Source: Caenorhabditis remanei
Lineage: Eukaryota; Nematoda; Chromadorea; Rhabditida; Rhabditidae
Length of the DNA stretch: 64,000 bases
Assembly (NCBI RefSeq): GCF_010183535.1
Contig: NC_071328.1
Location: 3,844,001 to 3,908,000, forward strand
Direction: 5' to 3'
The first letter of the stretch is position 1. Each line of letters opens with the position of its first letter. Shown here piece after piece: positions 10,601-22,465 of this stretch. Under the pieces are notes generated by a model, which saw nothing but the letters and a program-made list of their open reading frames with translations, was not told the DNA's origin and did not search any database. The translations under genes and the position numbers were made by a program.

Positions 10601-13600
10601 TGCTCACTTGATCTTGGATTGTAAGTTTCCTGTCAAATACCGTAAAATCTGTAATAGATGCGTCCCAAGAGTTTGGAGCATCCTATCTTGGCTGACTTTA
10701 AGGATATGAACATTTTTTCAACTAAACAAATTTTCTATGAATATCGAGCTATATTTTGTTAGTTAGGAGTTTTTGATATTTCCGTAGGGAGCCGAGATGT
10801 AACGCTGCGAACAAGTGCACAATCTTAACTTACCTTAATTATTTCAGACAAGAAAAAGCAGTTCTTCGCCAACACCCCCCTCACAAACCTCAACCTCGAC
10901 TGGACCAACATCCCGAAGGTCAAGAATTACCTGAAAGGTCTCAAAGTGTCCACCAAGACCAACGACCGCCCTCAAACATTTACCATCGATGGCCTCTCGA
11001 GTCTCCTGATGGGACAGATCAAGTACGACGGAGGGAGTGTCCTGCAGAACGCGATGAGGTGCACAGGAAAGCCGGCTAGCGCATTCAACACGGAGATTCC
11101 CGCAATCGAATCGAGACAGTTTAGTAAGCGTGAAGGAAAAAAGAAGACTTTCAACTTCCCCATCGAGATTCTCGTCCTTGCACCAAATCAGAAGTTGAAT
11201 CCAAAACACGGAAATCCGCCGAGATGTGAGAGACCTCATAAACGATTCGAGCTCACGAAGACTGTCGGAGAGAAGGCTCATATCCTCTCTTCAAACAAGA
11301 TTCTCGAATCGTTCGGAGTCAAAATTCGTCCAGAGCCGATTGTTGTTGATGCAGTCACTGTACCCATTCCAACCATCCAATACAAAACGTCGTGTACTGC
11401 TCCGGATCTCTCGAAACAAGCGAAATGGGAAGTTCGTGGTCCGTTCGTGGAACCTGCGACGATTGGAAAGATTCTTATTGTGTTCAACAGCACCAACCCA
11501 CAGGATTCTGATAAGTTGATTCAGTTGAAGGGACAATTTGCTCATACTGCCAGAGATTGTGGAGTGACCATCAGAGAAATTAGTACCGAGAATTTGGCAC
11601 AGACATATCCTGGAGCAAGTGTACTGCTTGCGATTGAGAAGGTTAGTATTCCTGAAGTATGGAAGCAGGCTTGAATTCTCTTTTTTCAGAAATTTGCCGA
11701 ACTCAAATCTCTTCCAGTCGCCAAAAAGCCACTCGTCATCTACGCCGACTACAGCTCTTCTCCAACTCACGGATTCTTGAAACTCCAGGAGAGACTCTGT
11801 GACGTCGTCACTCAACAAGTCTCATTCGACAAGTCGCTCTCTAGACCCACAATGTATGTTTCCCTTGTCTACTTGCAAAAACTATGTAGCTGAAACAATT
11901 TCAGTGGCCGATCTACTATGATCAACTTCATGCTCAAGTTGAATCTGAAATCAGGTGGACTTAACCATAAGGTCAAGCCGGATCCATCCATGTAAGCTAG
12001 CTGTTCTGAGAGTCATTCCTTAACTTATCTTCTCTTGTTTTCAGCGCCCACTTGTATGGAGACTCCTCCAACACGCTCTTCATCTCCTACGACGTATGTC
12101 ACTCATCTGGAATCCTCTACCGTAAGGGAGAAGTGTGCGATGAGCCAAGTTGTGTCGGGTTCGGGTTCAACGGCACCGCCCACCCTGAAGCCATCATTGG
12201 CGACTTCCACTACCAACTCCCAAGGACGGAACAAGTGGATGATGAGGTTCTCAAGACTCGTGCCAACTTCATCTTGACTCAATACGCCACTGCTCGCAAG
12301 AAGTTCCCAGATCAGATTGTGATCCTTCGTGATGGAGTTTCGGAGGGTCAGCATGCTATGGTGGTTAATGATGAGTTCGCAGCAATCAAGGATGGAATCA
12401 TGACCTGTTTGAAGAACAACAAGCAGACAAAAGTGCCAGCATTGGCTCTCCTGATTGTCACCAAGCGTCATGCGAACCGCCTCTTCGTCAAGGATACTCA
12501 AGGTAGCCCTTTATCATTAGTAACCTCTCTAAAAATTATGTTTTCAGGAATCTCCAACGTGCCACCTCTCACCGCCATCGATCAAGGAATTGTCAGAAAG
12601 AATGGAAACGAGGTGATCTTTGTGTCCCATTGTCCACTCCAAGGAACCGCCCAACCCATTGTTATCAACATGCTGCACAACGAGAAAGTGTTCAAGACAA
12701 ACGATGAATTGGTCCAGTTGATGTCGGTGATGTGTTGTGCTCATCAGTCTTCCACAACCATCGTCTCTTTGCCGGAGACGATCTATGCGGCTGATGAGTA
12801 TGCGAAGAGAGGAGCTGATATCTTCCAGGCATATAAATCGTGAGTTTGTGTGGGGTTTTGAAGGGGAAAGGGACTAGAGTGTCGCCTCGCAAGACACCCT
12901 GTCCCGCGAGTAGCGAGAGTTCATGCGAGTCCCGCGGGAATTCGGTCTCGGTTCGTCCCGGTTCGTCTCGCACTCTGTCTCGGTTCGGTTCGGTTCGTCT
13001 CGGTTCGGTTTGTCTCGCATTCGGTTCGTCTCGATTCGCAAAAAGTTCGGAAAGTTCATTTCCCGCAAATTACTCGCAAAGTTCACAAGACAAAGTGAAC
13101 TATTCGCATTTCACGCGTTGATCATTTCTACCGTTGATTTTCTTAAAATAATAATTTGGTAATTAAAGTCGTGAACTTTTTCTAATCTCATTTCCATTTA
13201 TTTTTTCTGAAATTTATTTTATTATTTTGGAAAAGTTCACGACTTTAATTACCAAATTATTATTTTCAGAAAATCAACGGTAGAAATGATCAACGCGTGA
13301 AATACGAATAGTTCACTTTGTCTTGTGAACTTTGCGAGTAATTTGCGGGAAATGAACTTTCCGAACTTTTTGCGAATCGAGACGAACCGAATGCGAGACA
13401 AACCGAACCGAGACGAACCGAACCGAACCGAGACAGAGTGCGAGACGAACCGGGACGAACCGAGTCGAGCCGAAACCGGGAAATCGGGAATTTTGCGAGT
13501 TTCGTCTCGCGAGGCGACACTCTAAAAGGGACTGGGGAAACGGGAAAACACTTCGTTATTTTCAAAATTATCTGAAAATTTTAATGATTCTGAAAGAGTT

Positions 13601-14484
13601 GCTTTTCAAAATACTCTGCGCACTCTGTTTTTTGATAGTTTGGTTACAGTAATCATTATAAGACTCACCAGTTTTCAACTAAAAATGATAGCTTTTGCTC
13701 TATTATCGGTTTACAAACACTTGCCAGTGGGTGTTAAAGGCGCATCTAATTTAATGGGAATTTCGCGGAATGGTCTCGTAGTTGAAAAAGATCAAATGCC
13801 GTGTTTTTGAGCTTTGCAGGTCTGAAAAGAACGGCAAATCATGCTCGAGACCATTTCATACGAATTAAATGCGCTTTTAACAACCCCTAGCAAGTGCTCG
13901 CAAACCGATAATATCCCAGATTTTCCCATGAAGGTCAAACCTGGAACTTCGCTTTTGTAGTTGGCCGATTGTCAGACTCTCACATTGACCGACTGGAACT
14001 TTCTAAGAGCTCGTATAAAAAAGTAGTAAACTACAAAGTTGTAGCTCTAGATTAGGTATATACACTCGACAAAAATTTACAGTTTCTGCCTGAAAGACGT
14101 GTCGTGACGGCTTCTCGAAGTTCGGTCATTTTAACTGAAAACTGAAAATGACGCATTCTGGGTACTGTGATCAACAAAAACACTCATATTTCGTCGGACT
14201 GAGAGGAAATTTTCACAGACTTCGAAAAAGAATACAGGGATGCAAATTCCAAATTTTCGTAAAATCTGAAGCAATTCTGAAGGCGTTATGTTCATAATCT
14301 GGTAGAGGCGCCTAGAAGATATCAAGGGCTAAAATCTTTCAAATCATATCAATTTTCCAGACAACCCGGCGTCGTGCTCCCAACAAAAGTCACCGAGGAA
14401 ACTGGAGAGCAACTCGATTTCCTGAACATCACCCAGACTCTGTGCTACTTCAAGAGCTCCTTCAAGGGACGCAGAATCGCCTAA
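7604..14484 (+). CDS. WAGO-clade Argonaute, tandem copy A
   Basis: Predicted exons are 7604-7688, 9841-10620, 10848-11641, 11690-11853, 11905-11991, 12045-12502, 12548-12839 and 14361-14484; phases agree and give 927 aa, the usual Argonaute length. Order: Lys/Ala-rich and Pro-rich N-terminus (to ~60), Argonaute N domain, PAZ (~270-400), MID, PIWI (~640-910). The PIWI catalytic positions read Asp653 (ISYDVCH), Asp733 (LRDGVSEG) and Ala871 (IYAADEY) where slicers have His. It is therefore predicted to bind small RNA without cleaving, as known for worm-specific Argonautes (PPW/SAGO/WAGO) that act with secondary 22G-RNAs. Intron 1 is 2.15 kb. Intron 7 carries a 650-bp foldback transposon absent from copy B. 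A poly(A) signal lies at 14745. The exact C. elegans orthologue is undetermined. Confidence 0.9.
9070..9330 (+). repeat. Cluster of GTTTCGAAACGTC-type motifs in Argonaute intron 1
   Basis: The palindromic motif TTTCGAAA, usually followed by CGTC, recurs about seven times in 180 bases, ending in a GAGACTCCGCCCTCCAAGA block. The matching cluster in copy B is 17395-17600 and has one extra repeat step. It lies wholly within intron and has no coding evidence. Confidence 0.5.
12875..13524. mobile_element. Non-autonomous hAT-like foldback transposon in intron 7 of copy A
   Basis: The terminal inverted repeats begin TAGAGTGTCGCCTCGC, with the exact inverse at 13509-13524. The flanking 8-bp AAAGGGAC at 12867-12874 is repeated at 13525-13532 as a target site duplication. 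The arms extend far inward (AAATTATTATTTTC near 13255 pairs with the region near 13145) and include GGTTCG/CGAACC-rich stretches. The 8-bp duplication is typical of hAT elements. There is no transposase. Copy B has an uninterrupted site at the corresponding place near 21785. Confidence 0.9.
13705..13925. repeat. Foldback element, family 2, in Argonaute intron 7 (copy A)
   Basis: AAGGCGCATCTAATTTA near 13738 and TAAATGCGCTTTTAAC near 13867 form the outer arms; GAGCTTTGCAGGT marks the middle. It is shared by position with copy B, so it predates the tandem duplication. Confidence 0.6.
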
Positions 14485-16019
14485 TTCTTCTCTCTTTTTC
14501 TTGTTCACCCTGTTTTTAATTTGATCCCTGTAACCTAAAAGCTGTATCCCCTAATCCGTTTGTACCTTTTGTACCTAATCACTCACCAATTCTAGTATCA
14601 CTTACTGTAATTATTGTTGCTTCTGTATACTGTCGAATATGATGTAAGCTGGTCTTATATTTTGTTTCGAAACTATTTTGGCACTATTTTCTTTGTATTT
14701 TTTTCTAAATTTCTGAAATTTAATTGGTGAGAATTGATTGTAAAAATAAAACTACATTTACTCGAAATCAACTCTTTTCATGGAGGTTTCAAATGACTTT
14801 TCTAACTTTAACTATTTGCTGAAAGCCACAAAAATGTAGTTGCAAAACAAAATCTGTACTATAAGAAAGCTGGGTTCTTGGGAATTCAGAATATGTTTTT
14901 GATTTTTATTTAGCTCAAAAATGAACTGAGTTACAAAACGTCAGGTGCACAGTACCCTAGAGAAAATTGCCAAATTTTGAGAAACACAGTCATGGAGTGA
15001 CAAAAGGTCAAAAAGTTTTAAATTTATAATGAATGTGGAGATTAAACTCAAATCTTTATTTTTGTAGTTGACATCTTTTTCAAACGAGTGACATATAATA
15101 AGTTACAGCCTGCTGAACTTGGACAGATCTTTGTACGCCTACATTTCAGTCGACGTCGAGTGGGCGTTATAACTCTTTAGGGACGATTTCTAGGAAAAAA
15201 GGATCAACTACAAAAAAGAAGATCTAGTGTTGATAAATATTTTTGTAGTTGTTAACTTTTTGACCGTTATAAAATAGGTTATGTGCTGCTGAACATAAGG
15301 AGATTGATAAATAGTAGTCTCAATTAGTGTCCATTCTTTGCCCAGTAATAACTCTTTAGGGACAATTTTTTTAAAGAAGTGCCCAACTACAAAAATAAAG
15401 ATCTAGTTTTGATAAGTATTTTTGTAGTTGAAAACGTTTTGTTAAAAACTATACCTAATAAGTCAATTTTAGCAAGAAGTTTATATGGTTGGAAAGCTGA
15501 TGACGTGAGAATTCAGAATCTGTATTCAGATTTCGATAAACTTCAAAATGAACCGAGTTACACAACTTTTAGTGCGAACACCAGTGAATGTACTAGGGGA
15601 CTCCCTAATAAAAGTCGTGTAACTCCGTTCATTTTCATTTTTATGAAAATTATTTTTTATAATTAGATTCCCCAAAATTCCAGCTTTCTAACCATATTGG
15701 TCTCTTTAAGAACATTCTAAAAATAGGGTCTTCTGAATGAACGGCGCTGCAGTGGTGCCGAAGAAATCATCTAAATTTAATGTTCCGTTCGCAAAATGAG
15801 ATTTCATCACACTCGATTCTAAATAAAAACAATTTTCGGTTGGGAAACAACAAAACATCCCATTTTCCCCACTCCGTTTCTTCGAATCTTGCTTTTTTTC
15901 ATTCATTTTACTTACTTTTTCTCTCATCACACACTCATATTCTTTCCAGAATCCAACTCTCAAGCAACGTCTCCATACTCTCATTCCGCTGATTTCTTTG
16001 CACCTCGTACGATCACAGG

Positions 16020-19000
16020 ATGCCGTCCAAGAGTAATAAGAAGAAGGCCGCCGCTGAAAGGTCTGCGAAGTTGGCCAACGAAGCAACGGAGGTCGCCGAG
16101 TCAGGTTAGTTGAGTTTCAGTGGAATTATCAAGATTTAGATTTTCTAATAGTAGGGAAACCCAGAAAAGCTTGAATTTGGAAAGAGTGTTTAGCAAACGA
16201 CCACTTTGGGAAAGCACCATGATGTCATTTCAAGCCCAACTGTGCCAATTTTTTGTGGAAGTGTAGATCAAATCAGGTTCTTCTTTTTTTATAGTTGAAA
16301 ACTTTTGCTTACGGACTCACACAAAAAAGGTACACTTGATTGAAGTTCCGGAACTTCAAAGATAGTAGTCTCCACTTGACACACCGTAACTTTTGAGGCA
16401 GCGTTTGTATCAAAAAGGTTTTTCTACCAAATTAAACATCTAGATTCAATTTCAATTCTTGTAGTTAACAACGTTTTGATAACTGTTCTACCTTTTGAGA
16501 TATAAGCCGTTGAAAAGTGTAGATTAGTGAGATTAGTGAGAACATGCTGAACTTTGGAGACGTGTAACGCTGTCAGATGCTGCTCTACATTTTTTAATTT
16601 GTATTGATTGAATAGATCAAATATAGATCTTTGTTTTTACAGTTTAAACTTTTTTGATAGCTCGTCTCTTTTTTGAGATATGCAGGTTCAATGTGAGATA
16701 AAAAAACGAGGAGGTCATCTAGCTTCTCTGCGTTTCTCTCTCTATATATACCTCAGAATCTAGAAGAGCTATCAGAAAATTGTCAACTACAAAAATGAAG
16801 ATCTGAGGTTCATCTACTCAACAAAATAAGCATCAAAAGAATTCTAACAACATCTGATATAGTTTTGGATTCCTAAAGTTGACCGATTTTTGAGTCATGC
16901 TCCCACGACCCTTTCCTTCAAAAAGTTGTTTACCGCTATGTAGAAACCAAATCACCAATTTGTATCCTTCCTATATTATTAAATAACTTGTTGGCTCAAT
17001 GTCAAGATTAAGTCGACGTGTACTAATAAAAGTCGGAGGATTAGTCTTCATGTGGAAATTTATTCAAGCTTTTCCGTTTTTATTCGAATTTTCCAGCAAA
17101 GAAAACTCCACTTTACCACCTTATCCGCCCACCTACTATATTCTCCGAGAATTCATTCTTCCGGGCTCTTCCTCCCCATGCGCTCTTTCTTTTCGATGCC
17201 GATTTGTATGGAATTTCAGTAGAGCCCAGTTTTTCTTCGTCTATAATAATAAGTTAGGTCTTGCAACGGCAACCATCTGCTTCGTCCCTTCCAAAAAGAG
17301 CATCAATCAAAGGATTTCTCATTCGGAATTTAAATTTTGGCTCCAATTATCCGGACCTTGACAATTTTAAAGTTTTGAGATTTCTGAGTTTCAAAACATC
17401 TTGTTTTCGATCCGTTTCGAATCAGATCTGATTTGTTTCGGTGTTCCGGTTTCAGAACGTCCCGATTTCAGACACTGTTCTGGTTTCGAAACGTCTCTAT
17501 TCCCTGGTTTATTGGTTTCGAAACAACCCCGTTTTGAAACGACTCAGTTTCGAAATTTCCCAGTTCGAAATGGGTCTCAGTTTCGAAATGTCCTCGAGAC
17601 TCCGCCCTCCAAGACTTGGAGTTCAAGTGGTGGACGGACTGGACAGATGTTCGGCAGAAATTGAGCAGGTGATCATGCTTTTGTAGGGAAAAAACTTTCA
17701 AAACATTCCATATCGTCGCGCAATACTCTAGATATGTGCTCGATTGTACTTTGTACATCTCCCACTTTCTTTTCCCCGCTCCCACCGGATATGATTCATA
17801 GGCTTTTAGTCTTGAATCATTCTTTCTATGTATCTGTTTTAATTGAATTCTTTCACCCACACATTTCCTGTCTGGCTCCGCCTCTGCCCAGTATAAAAGC
17901 ACTGGCGAGAGCTTATCTTTTATCTTTTAATAAAGGTTTAATTACCCAAGTTTGAGGTTGTCCTGTACTTGAAAGAGCACGTCCCTACCACTACCCAACG
18001 ACTCAGCGCAAGATAAAGTATGTGTTTTTGTCTGGGATTGCAGACTTTTTAGGCCGAAATTTTCTATTAGCACGGCACACGGCACGCTTCTTACAACCAC
18101 GCTTTACCGAAAACGAGGAAAATTGTGTGCGAAGTTGAGAGACTCAGAGAAAAGCAGACATTTTAAGGGGGGGGGGGGTTTCGGTGGAGCGCAGTTGTAA
18201 CAAAGCTCCGCTCACCTACTATATTCTCCGATTATTCATTCCTTCTCAGTTTTCCTCCCCATGCTTGCTCTCTTTCTTTCTGGATCCCGATTTTTCTGGA
18301 ATTTTAATAGAGCGCAGTTTTTTGTGAGGTCTTGCAAAAAATCGCATAGAACCATCATGCTCCGTGTGCTCTTTCTCCCAAAAAGGGCATCAATCAAAGG
18401 TGGTCCCCTCATCCCTTCCGATTCTCTTCTCGACTTCAATATTATTCAAATTTTAATTGGATGTTCTTCCTTTCTTTTGCCATGACGAAGACATATTACG
18501 GGCATATGGGCTCTTATTTTTCCACCATCTTTTTTAGTTTTTTGGAAATTTTCCCTCCATATTCACAATCTAGTAAAGTTCTGGATCTGATACACTTTTT
18601 TGTGCGAGCTTTTATTAGAAAGCTACACTCGATCGAAATCCCACGACTTCTTTTTTAAAACACTTTTAGCCCCGCCCCTCTGAATACCTGTGGGCGGAGT
18701 CTTAGAGCCACATTGTCTTTGAGCCATCCTCCATAACCATCATTTCCTTCAGCTCCAACTCCCACCGAGCCTCCGCCAGCCGCAGCTACCACACCCTCTC
18801 AACCAACACCTGAAATGCCGAAGTCTTCGAAGCCAGCTCCCCCGAAGGAGCTCGTCGCCCCTTCCAACATTGCTCCACTCAAGAAGAACAAGCCGTTGAA
18901 AGTCACCACCAACTCGTATCAAATGGAGGTGAAGAATGTGGTTTGCTATCGATATGATGTGAAGATCACTGGGCAAGCCGATGGAAGGAATCAATTCTTA

Positions 19001-22000
19001 TTGACTGGATCGAAAGGAAGCGATCGTCAGAAGCAAACCGAGTTGGCGGAGATCTTGACTCTCGCGATGAAGAAGGAGAACATCACCCAACACTACATCT
19101 ACGATGGAGCCGCAACACTCCACACCCCCGCTCAATTCAATGTGAAGAAGAATGGAGCCTCTGGAACCATCATCACCACCATCGACTCCACTGAGCTCTC
19201 ATCTTCCCTCCGCAACTCATACTTCTCCAAGACACATGGAAGATTCGATGTGATCGTTGAGTTGAACAGTGCTCAACCTCAACTCCACTCATCTGACTTG
19301 CTCAAGGAGAGCCCGGATTCCACGTCGTGTCCAGTCACACAAATGATTCAAATTGCTCTTTGTGAAGAGGCGAAACGCAACAACTTTCTCATCACAGATG
19401 GTGGAAACGAGATGTTCGATCGGGCTGGAGTGACACAAATCAGAGGAGTCGAGGATATGAATGGAGTCGGTGCTGGAATCAAGATCGCGATGGGAGTCGA
19501 AGGGAAGCCTGCTGCTCACTTGATCCTAGACTGTAAGTTTGCTGTCAAATACCGTAAAATCTGGAATAGAGGCATCCCAAGAGTTTGAAGCATCCTATCT
19601 TGGCCTACTTTAAGGATATGAACATTTTTTCAACTAAAAAAAATATTCTATGAACATCGAGCCATCTTTTGTCAGTTAGGAGTTTTTTGATATTTCCGTT
19701 GGGAACCGAGATATGACGCTTCTCTATTACAGGTTTTACGGTATCGTGTCACAATCTTAACTTACCTTAATTATTTCAGACAAGAAAAAGCAGTTCTTCG
19801 CCAACACCCCCCTCAAAAACCTCAACCTCGACTGGACCAACATCCCGAAGGTAAAGAATTACCTGAAAGGGCTCAAAGTGTCCACCAAGACCAACGACCG
19901 CCCTCAAACATTTACCATCGATGGCCTCTCGAGTCTCCCGATGGGACAGATCAAGTACGAAGGAGGGAGTGTCCTGGAGAATGCGATGAGATGCACTGGA
20001 AAACCGGTCAGCGCATTCAACACGGGGATTCCCGCAATCGAATCGAGACAGTTCAGTAAGCGTGAAGGAAAAAAGAAGGCTTTCAACTTCCCCATCGAGA
20101 TTCTCGTCCTTGCACCAAATCAGAAGTTGAATCCGAAGCACGGAAATCCGCCGAGATGTGAGAGACCTCATAAACGATTCGAGCTCACGAAGACTGTCGG
20201 AGAGAAGGCTCATATTCTCTCTCCAAACAAGATTCTCGAATCGTTCGGAGTCAAAATTCGTCCAGAGCCAATTGTTGTGGATGCAGTTACTGTACCCATT
20301 CCAACCATCCAATACAAGACGTCGTGCACTGCTCCGGATCTCTCGAAACAAGCGAAATGGGAAGTTCGTTTTCCGTTCGTGGAACCTGCGACGATTGGAA
20401 AGATTCTTATTGTGTTCAACAGCACCAACCCACAGGATTCTGATAAGTTGATTCAGTTGAAGGGACAATTTGCTCGTACTGCCAGAGAATGTGGAGTGAC
20501 CATCAGTGAAATTAGTACCGAGAATTTGGCACAGACATATCCTGGAGCAAGTGAACTGCTTGCGATTGAGAAGGTTAGTGTTCCTGAAGTTTGGAAGCAG
20601 GCTTGAATTCTCCTTTTTCAGAAATTTGCCGAACTCAAATCTCTTCCAGTCGCCAAAAAGCCACTCGTCATCTACGCCGACTACAGCTCTTCTCCAACTC
20701 ACGGATTCTTGAAACTCCAGGAGAGGCTCTGTGATGTCGTCACTCAACAAGTCTCATTCGACAAGTCGCTCTCTAGACCCACTATGTATGTTTCCCTTGT
20801 CTACTTTCAAAAACTATGTAGCTGAAACAATTTCAGTGGCCGATCTACTATGATCAACTACATGCTCAAGTTGAATCTGAAATCAGGCGGACTTAACCAT
20901 AAGGTCAAACCGGATCCATCGATGTAAGCTGTTGTGAGAGTCATTCCTTAACTTATCTTCTCTTGTTTTCAGCGCCCACTTGTATGGAGACTCCTCCAAC
21001 ACGCTCTTCATCTCCTACGACGTGTGTCACTCATCTGGAATCCTCTACCGTAAGGGAGAAGTTTGCGATGAGCCAAGTTGTGTCGGGTTCGGGTTCAACG
21101 GCACCGCCCACCCTGAAGCCATCATTGGCGACTTCCACTACCAACTCCCAAGGACGGAACAAGTGGATGATGAGGTTCTCAAGACTCGTGCCAACTTCAT
21201 CTTGACTCAATACGCCACTGCTCGCAAGAAGTTCCCAGATCAGATTGTGATCCTTCGTGATGGAGTTTCGGAGGGTCAGCATGCGATGGTGGTTAATGAT
21301 GAGTTCGCAGCTATCAAGGATGGAATCATGACCTGTTTGAAGAACAACAAACAGACAAAAGTGCCAGCATTGGCTCTCCTGATTGTCACCAAACGTCATG
21401 CAAACCGCCTCTTCGTCAAGGATACTCAAGGTAACCCTTTATCATTAGTCACCTCTCTAAAAATGATGTTTTCAGGAATCTCCAACGTGCCACCACTCAC
21501 CGCTATTGATCAAGGAATTGTCAGAAAGAATGGGAACGAGGTGATCTTTGTGTCCCATTGTCCACTCCAAGGAACCGCCCAACCCATCGTTATCAACATG
21601 CTCCACAACGAGAAAGTGTTCAAGACGAACGATGAATTGGTCCAGTTGATGTCGGTGATGTGTTGTGCTCATCAGTCTTCCACAACTATCGTCTCTTTGC
21701 CGGAGACGATCTATGCGGCTGATGAGTATGCGAAGAGAGGAGCTGATATCTTCCAGGCATATAAATCGTGAGTTTGAGGGGTTTTGAAGGGAGACGGGAA
21801 AATAATTCGTTATTTTCGGAACTATCTGAAAATTTTAAAGATTCTGAAAGAGTTGCTTTCCAAAATACCCTGCGCACTCTGTTTTTTGATAGTTTTGTTA
21901 CAGTAATCATTATAAGACTCACCAGTTTTCAACTGAAAATGGCAGCCTTTGCTCTATTATCGGTTCATGAACTCGTGCCGGGGGTGTTCAAGGCGCATCT

Positions 22001-22465
22001 AATTTATTGGGAATTTCGAGGAAGTTGAAAAAATCAAATGCCATGTTTTTGAGCTTTGCAGGTATGAAAATAACTGCAAATCATGTTCGAGACCATTTCA
22101 TACGAATTAGATGAGCCTTTAACAACCCGTGGCAAGTGCTCGCAAATCGATAATATCCCAAATTTTTCCTTGTAGGTCAAACCTGGAACTTCGCTTTTGT
22201 AGTTGAGTGATAGTGAGACTTTCACATTGACCGATTTTCGTAAACTCTGAAGCATTTCTGAAGGCGTTATGTCTATAATCTGGTAGAGACGTCTAGAAGA
22301 TATCAAGGGCTAAAACCTTCCAAATCATATCAATTTTCCAGACAACCCGGCGTCGTCCTCCCAACAAAAGTCACCGAGGAAACTGGAGAGCAACTCGATT
22401 TCCTGAACATCACCCAGACTCTGTGCTACTTCAAGAGCTCCTTCAAGGGACGCAGAATCGCCTAA
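16020..22465 (+). CDS. WAGO-clade Argonaute, tandem copy B
   Basis: Predicted exons are 16020-16104, 18753-19532, 19780-20573, 20622-20785, 20837-20923, 20973-21430, 21476-21767 and 22342-22465. Each has the same length as in copy A, giving 927 aa with no frameshift or premature stop. About 15 residues differ from copy A. Most fall in exon 3, the PAZ-to-MID part (for example LPMGQIKYE for LLMGQIKYD, KPVSAF for KPASAF, VRFPF for VRGPF). The PIWI exons are nearly unchanged, and the catalytic triad is again Asp, Asp, Ala. Both copies therefore look functional and under constraint. Intron 1 is 2.65 kb because of a solo LTR and a foldback element. The C-terminus is Lys-Gly-Arg-Arg-Ile-Ala, as in copy A. 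Same family reasoning as copy A; I cannot say which copy is ancestral. Confidence 0.9.
17735..18010 (+). mobile_element. Solo LTR of a retrotransposon in intron 1 of Argonaute copy B
   Basis: The 276-bp insert starts TGTGCTCG, ends CAGCGCA (TG...CA ends), and is flanked by the 5-bp duplication AGATA at 17730-17734 and 18011-18015. Inside are a TATAAAA box (17892-17898) and, about 30 bases on, AATAAA (17929-17934): the promoter and poly(A) layout of an LTR. Copy A has no insert at the equivalent intron position (near 9372). No internal retroelement sequence is present, so this is a recombined solo LTR. The superfamily cannot be told from the LTR alone. Confidence 0.88.
18066..18202. repeat. 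Foldback element, family 3, with an 11-base G run
   Basis: The arms are TTAGCACGGCAC...ACAACCACGCTTTACCGAAA and TTTCGGTGGAGCGCAGTTGTAAC. A run of G residues (about 18168-18178) interrupts the inner part, a likely sequencing trouble spot. Absent from copy A. Confidence 0.65.
21955..22160. repeat. Foldback element, family 2, in Argonaute intron 7 (copy B)
   Basis: Equivalent to the element at 13705-13925: AAGGCGCATCTAATTTATTG near 21990 and AATTAGATGAGCCTTTAAC near 22105 are the arms. It is slightly shorter than the copy A version. Confidence 0.6.

Larger units (their letters stand above)
7437..15838 (+). repeat. Tandem duplication, unit A (~8.4 kb)
   Basis: Homology to unit B starts just upstream of the Argonaute 5' UTR (CATTTTCCCAC-like block near 7450 and 15857). 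It runs through the gene and about 1.35 kb of 3' flank, and ends at the TTCATCACACTCGATTC block near 15820, where unit B begins head to tail. Exons are nearly identical; introns show indels and transposon differences. The 3' flank (14760-15720) contains several GTAGTTGACA half-repeats and CAGTCGACGTCGAGTGG blocks but no gene. Confidence 0.85.

Noticed and set aside
11291..11818. Long minus-strand open frames over Argonaute exons (also 19776-20750, 324 codons)
   Set aside because: They are antisense to well-supported PAZ/MID/PIWI exons, cross introns of the real gene and have no recognisable protein features. Open antisense frames are expected over codon-biased exons.
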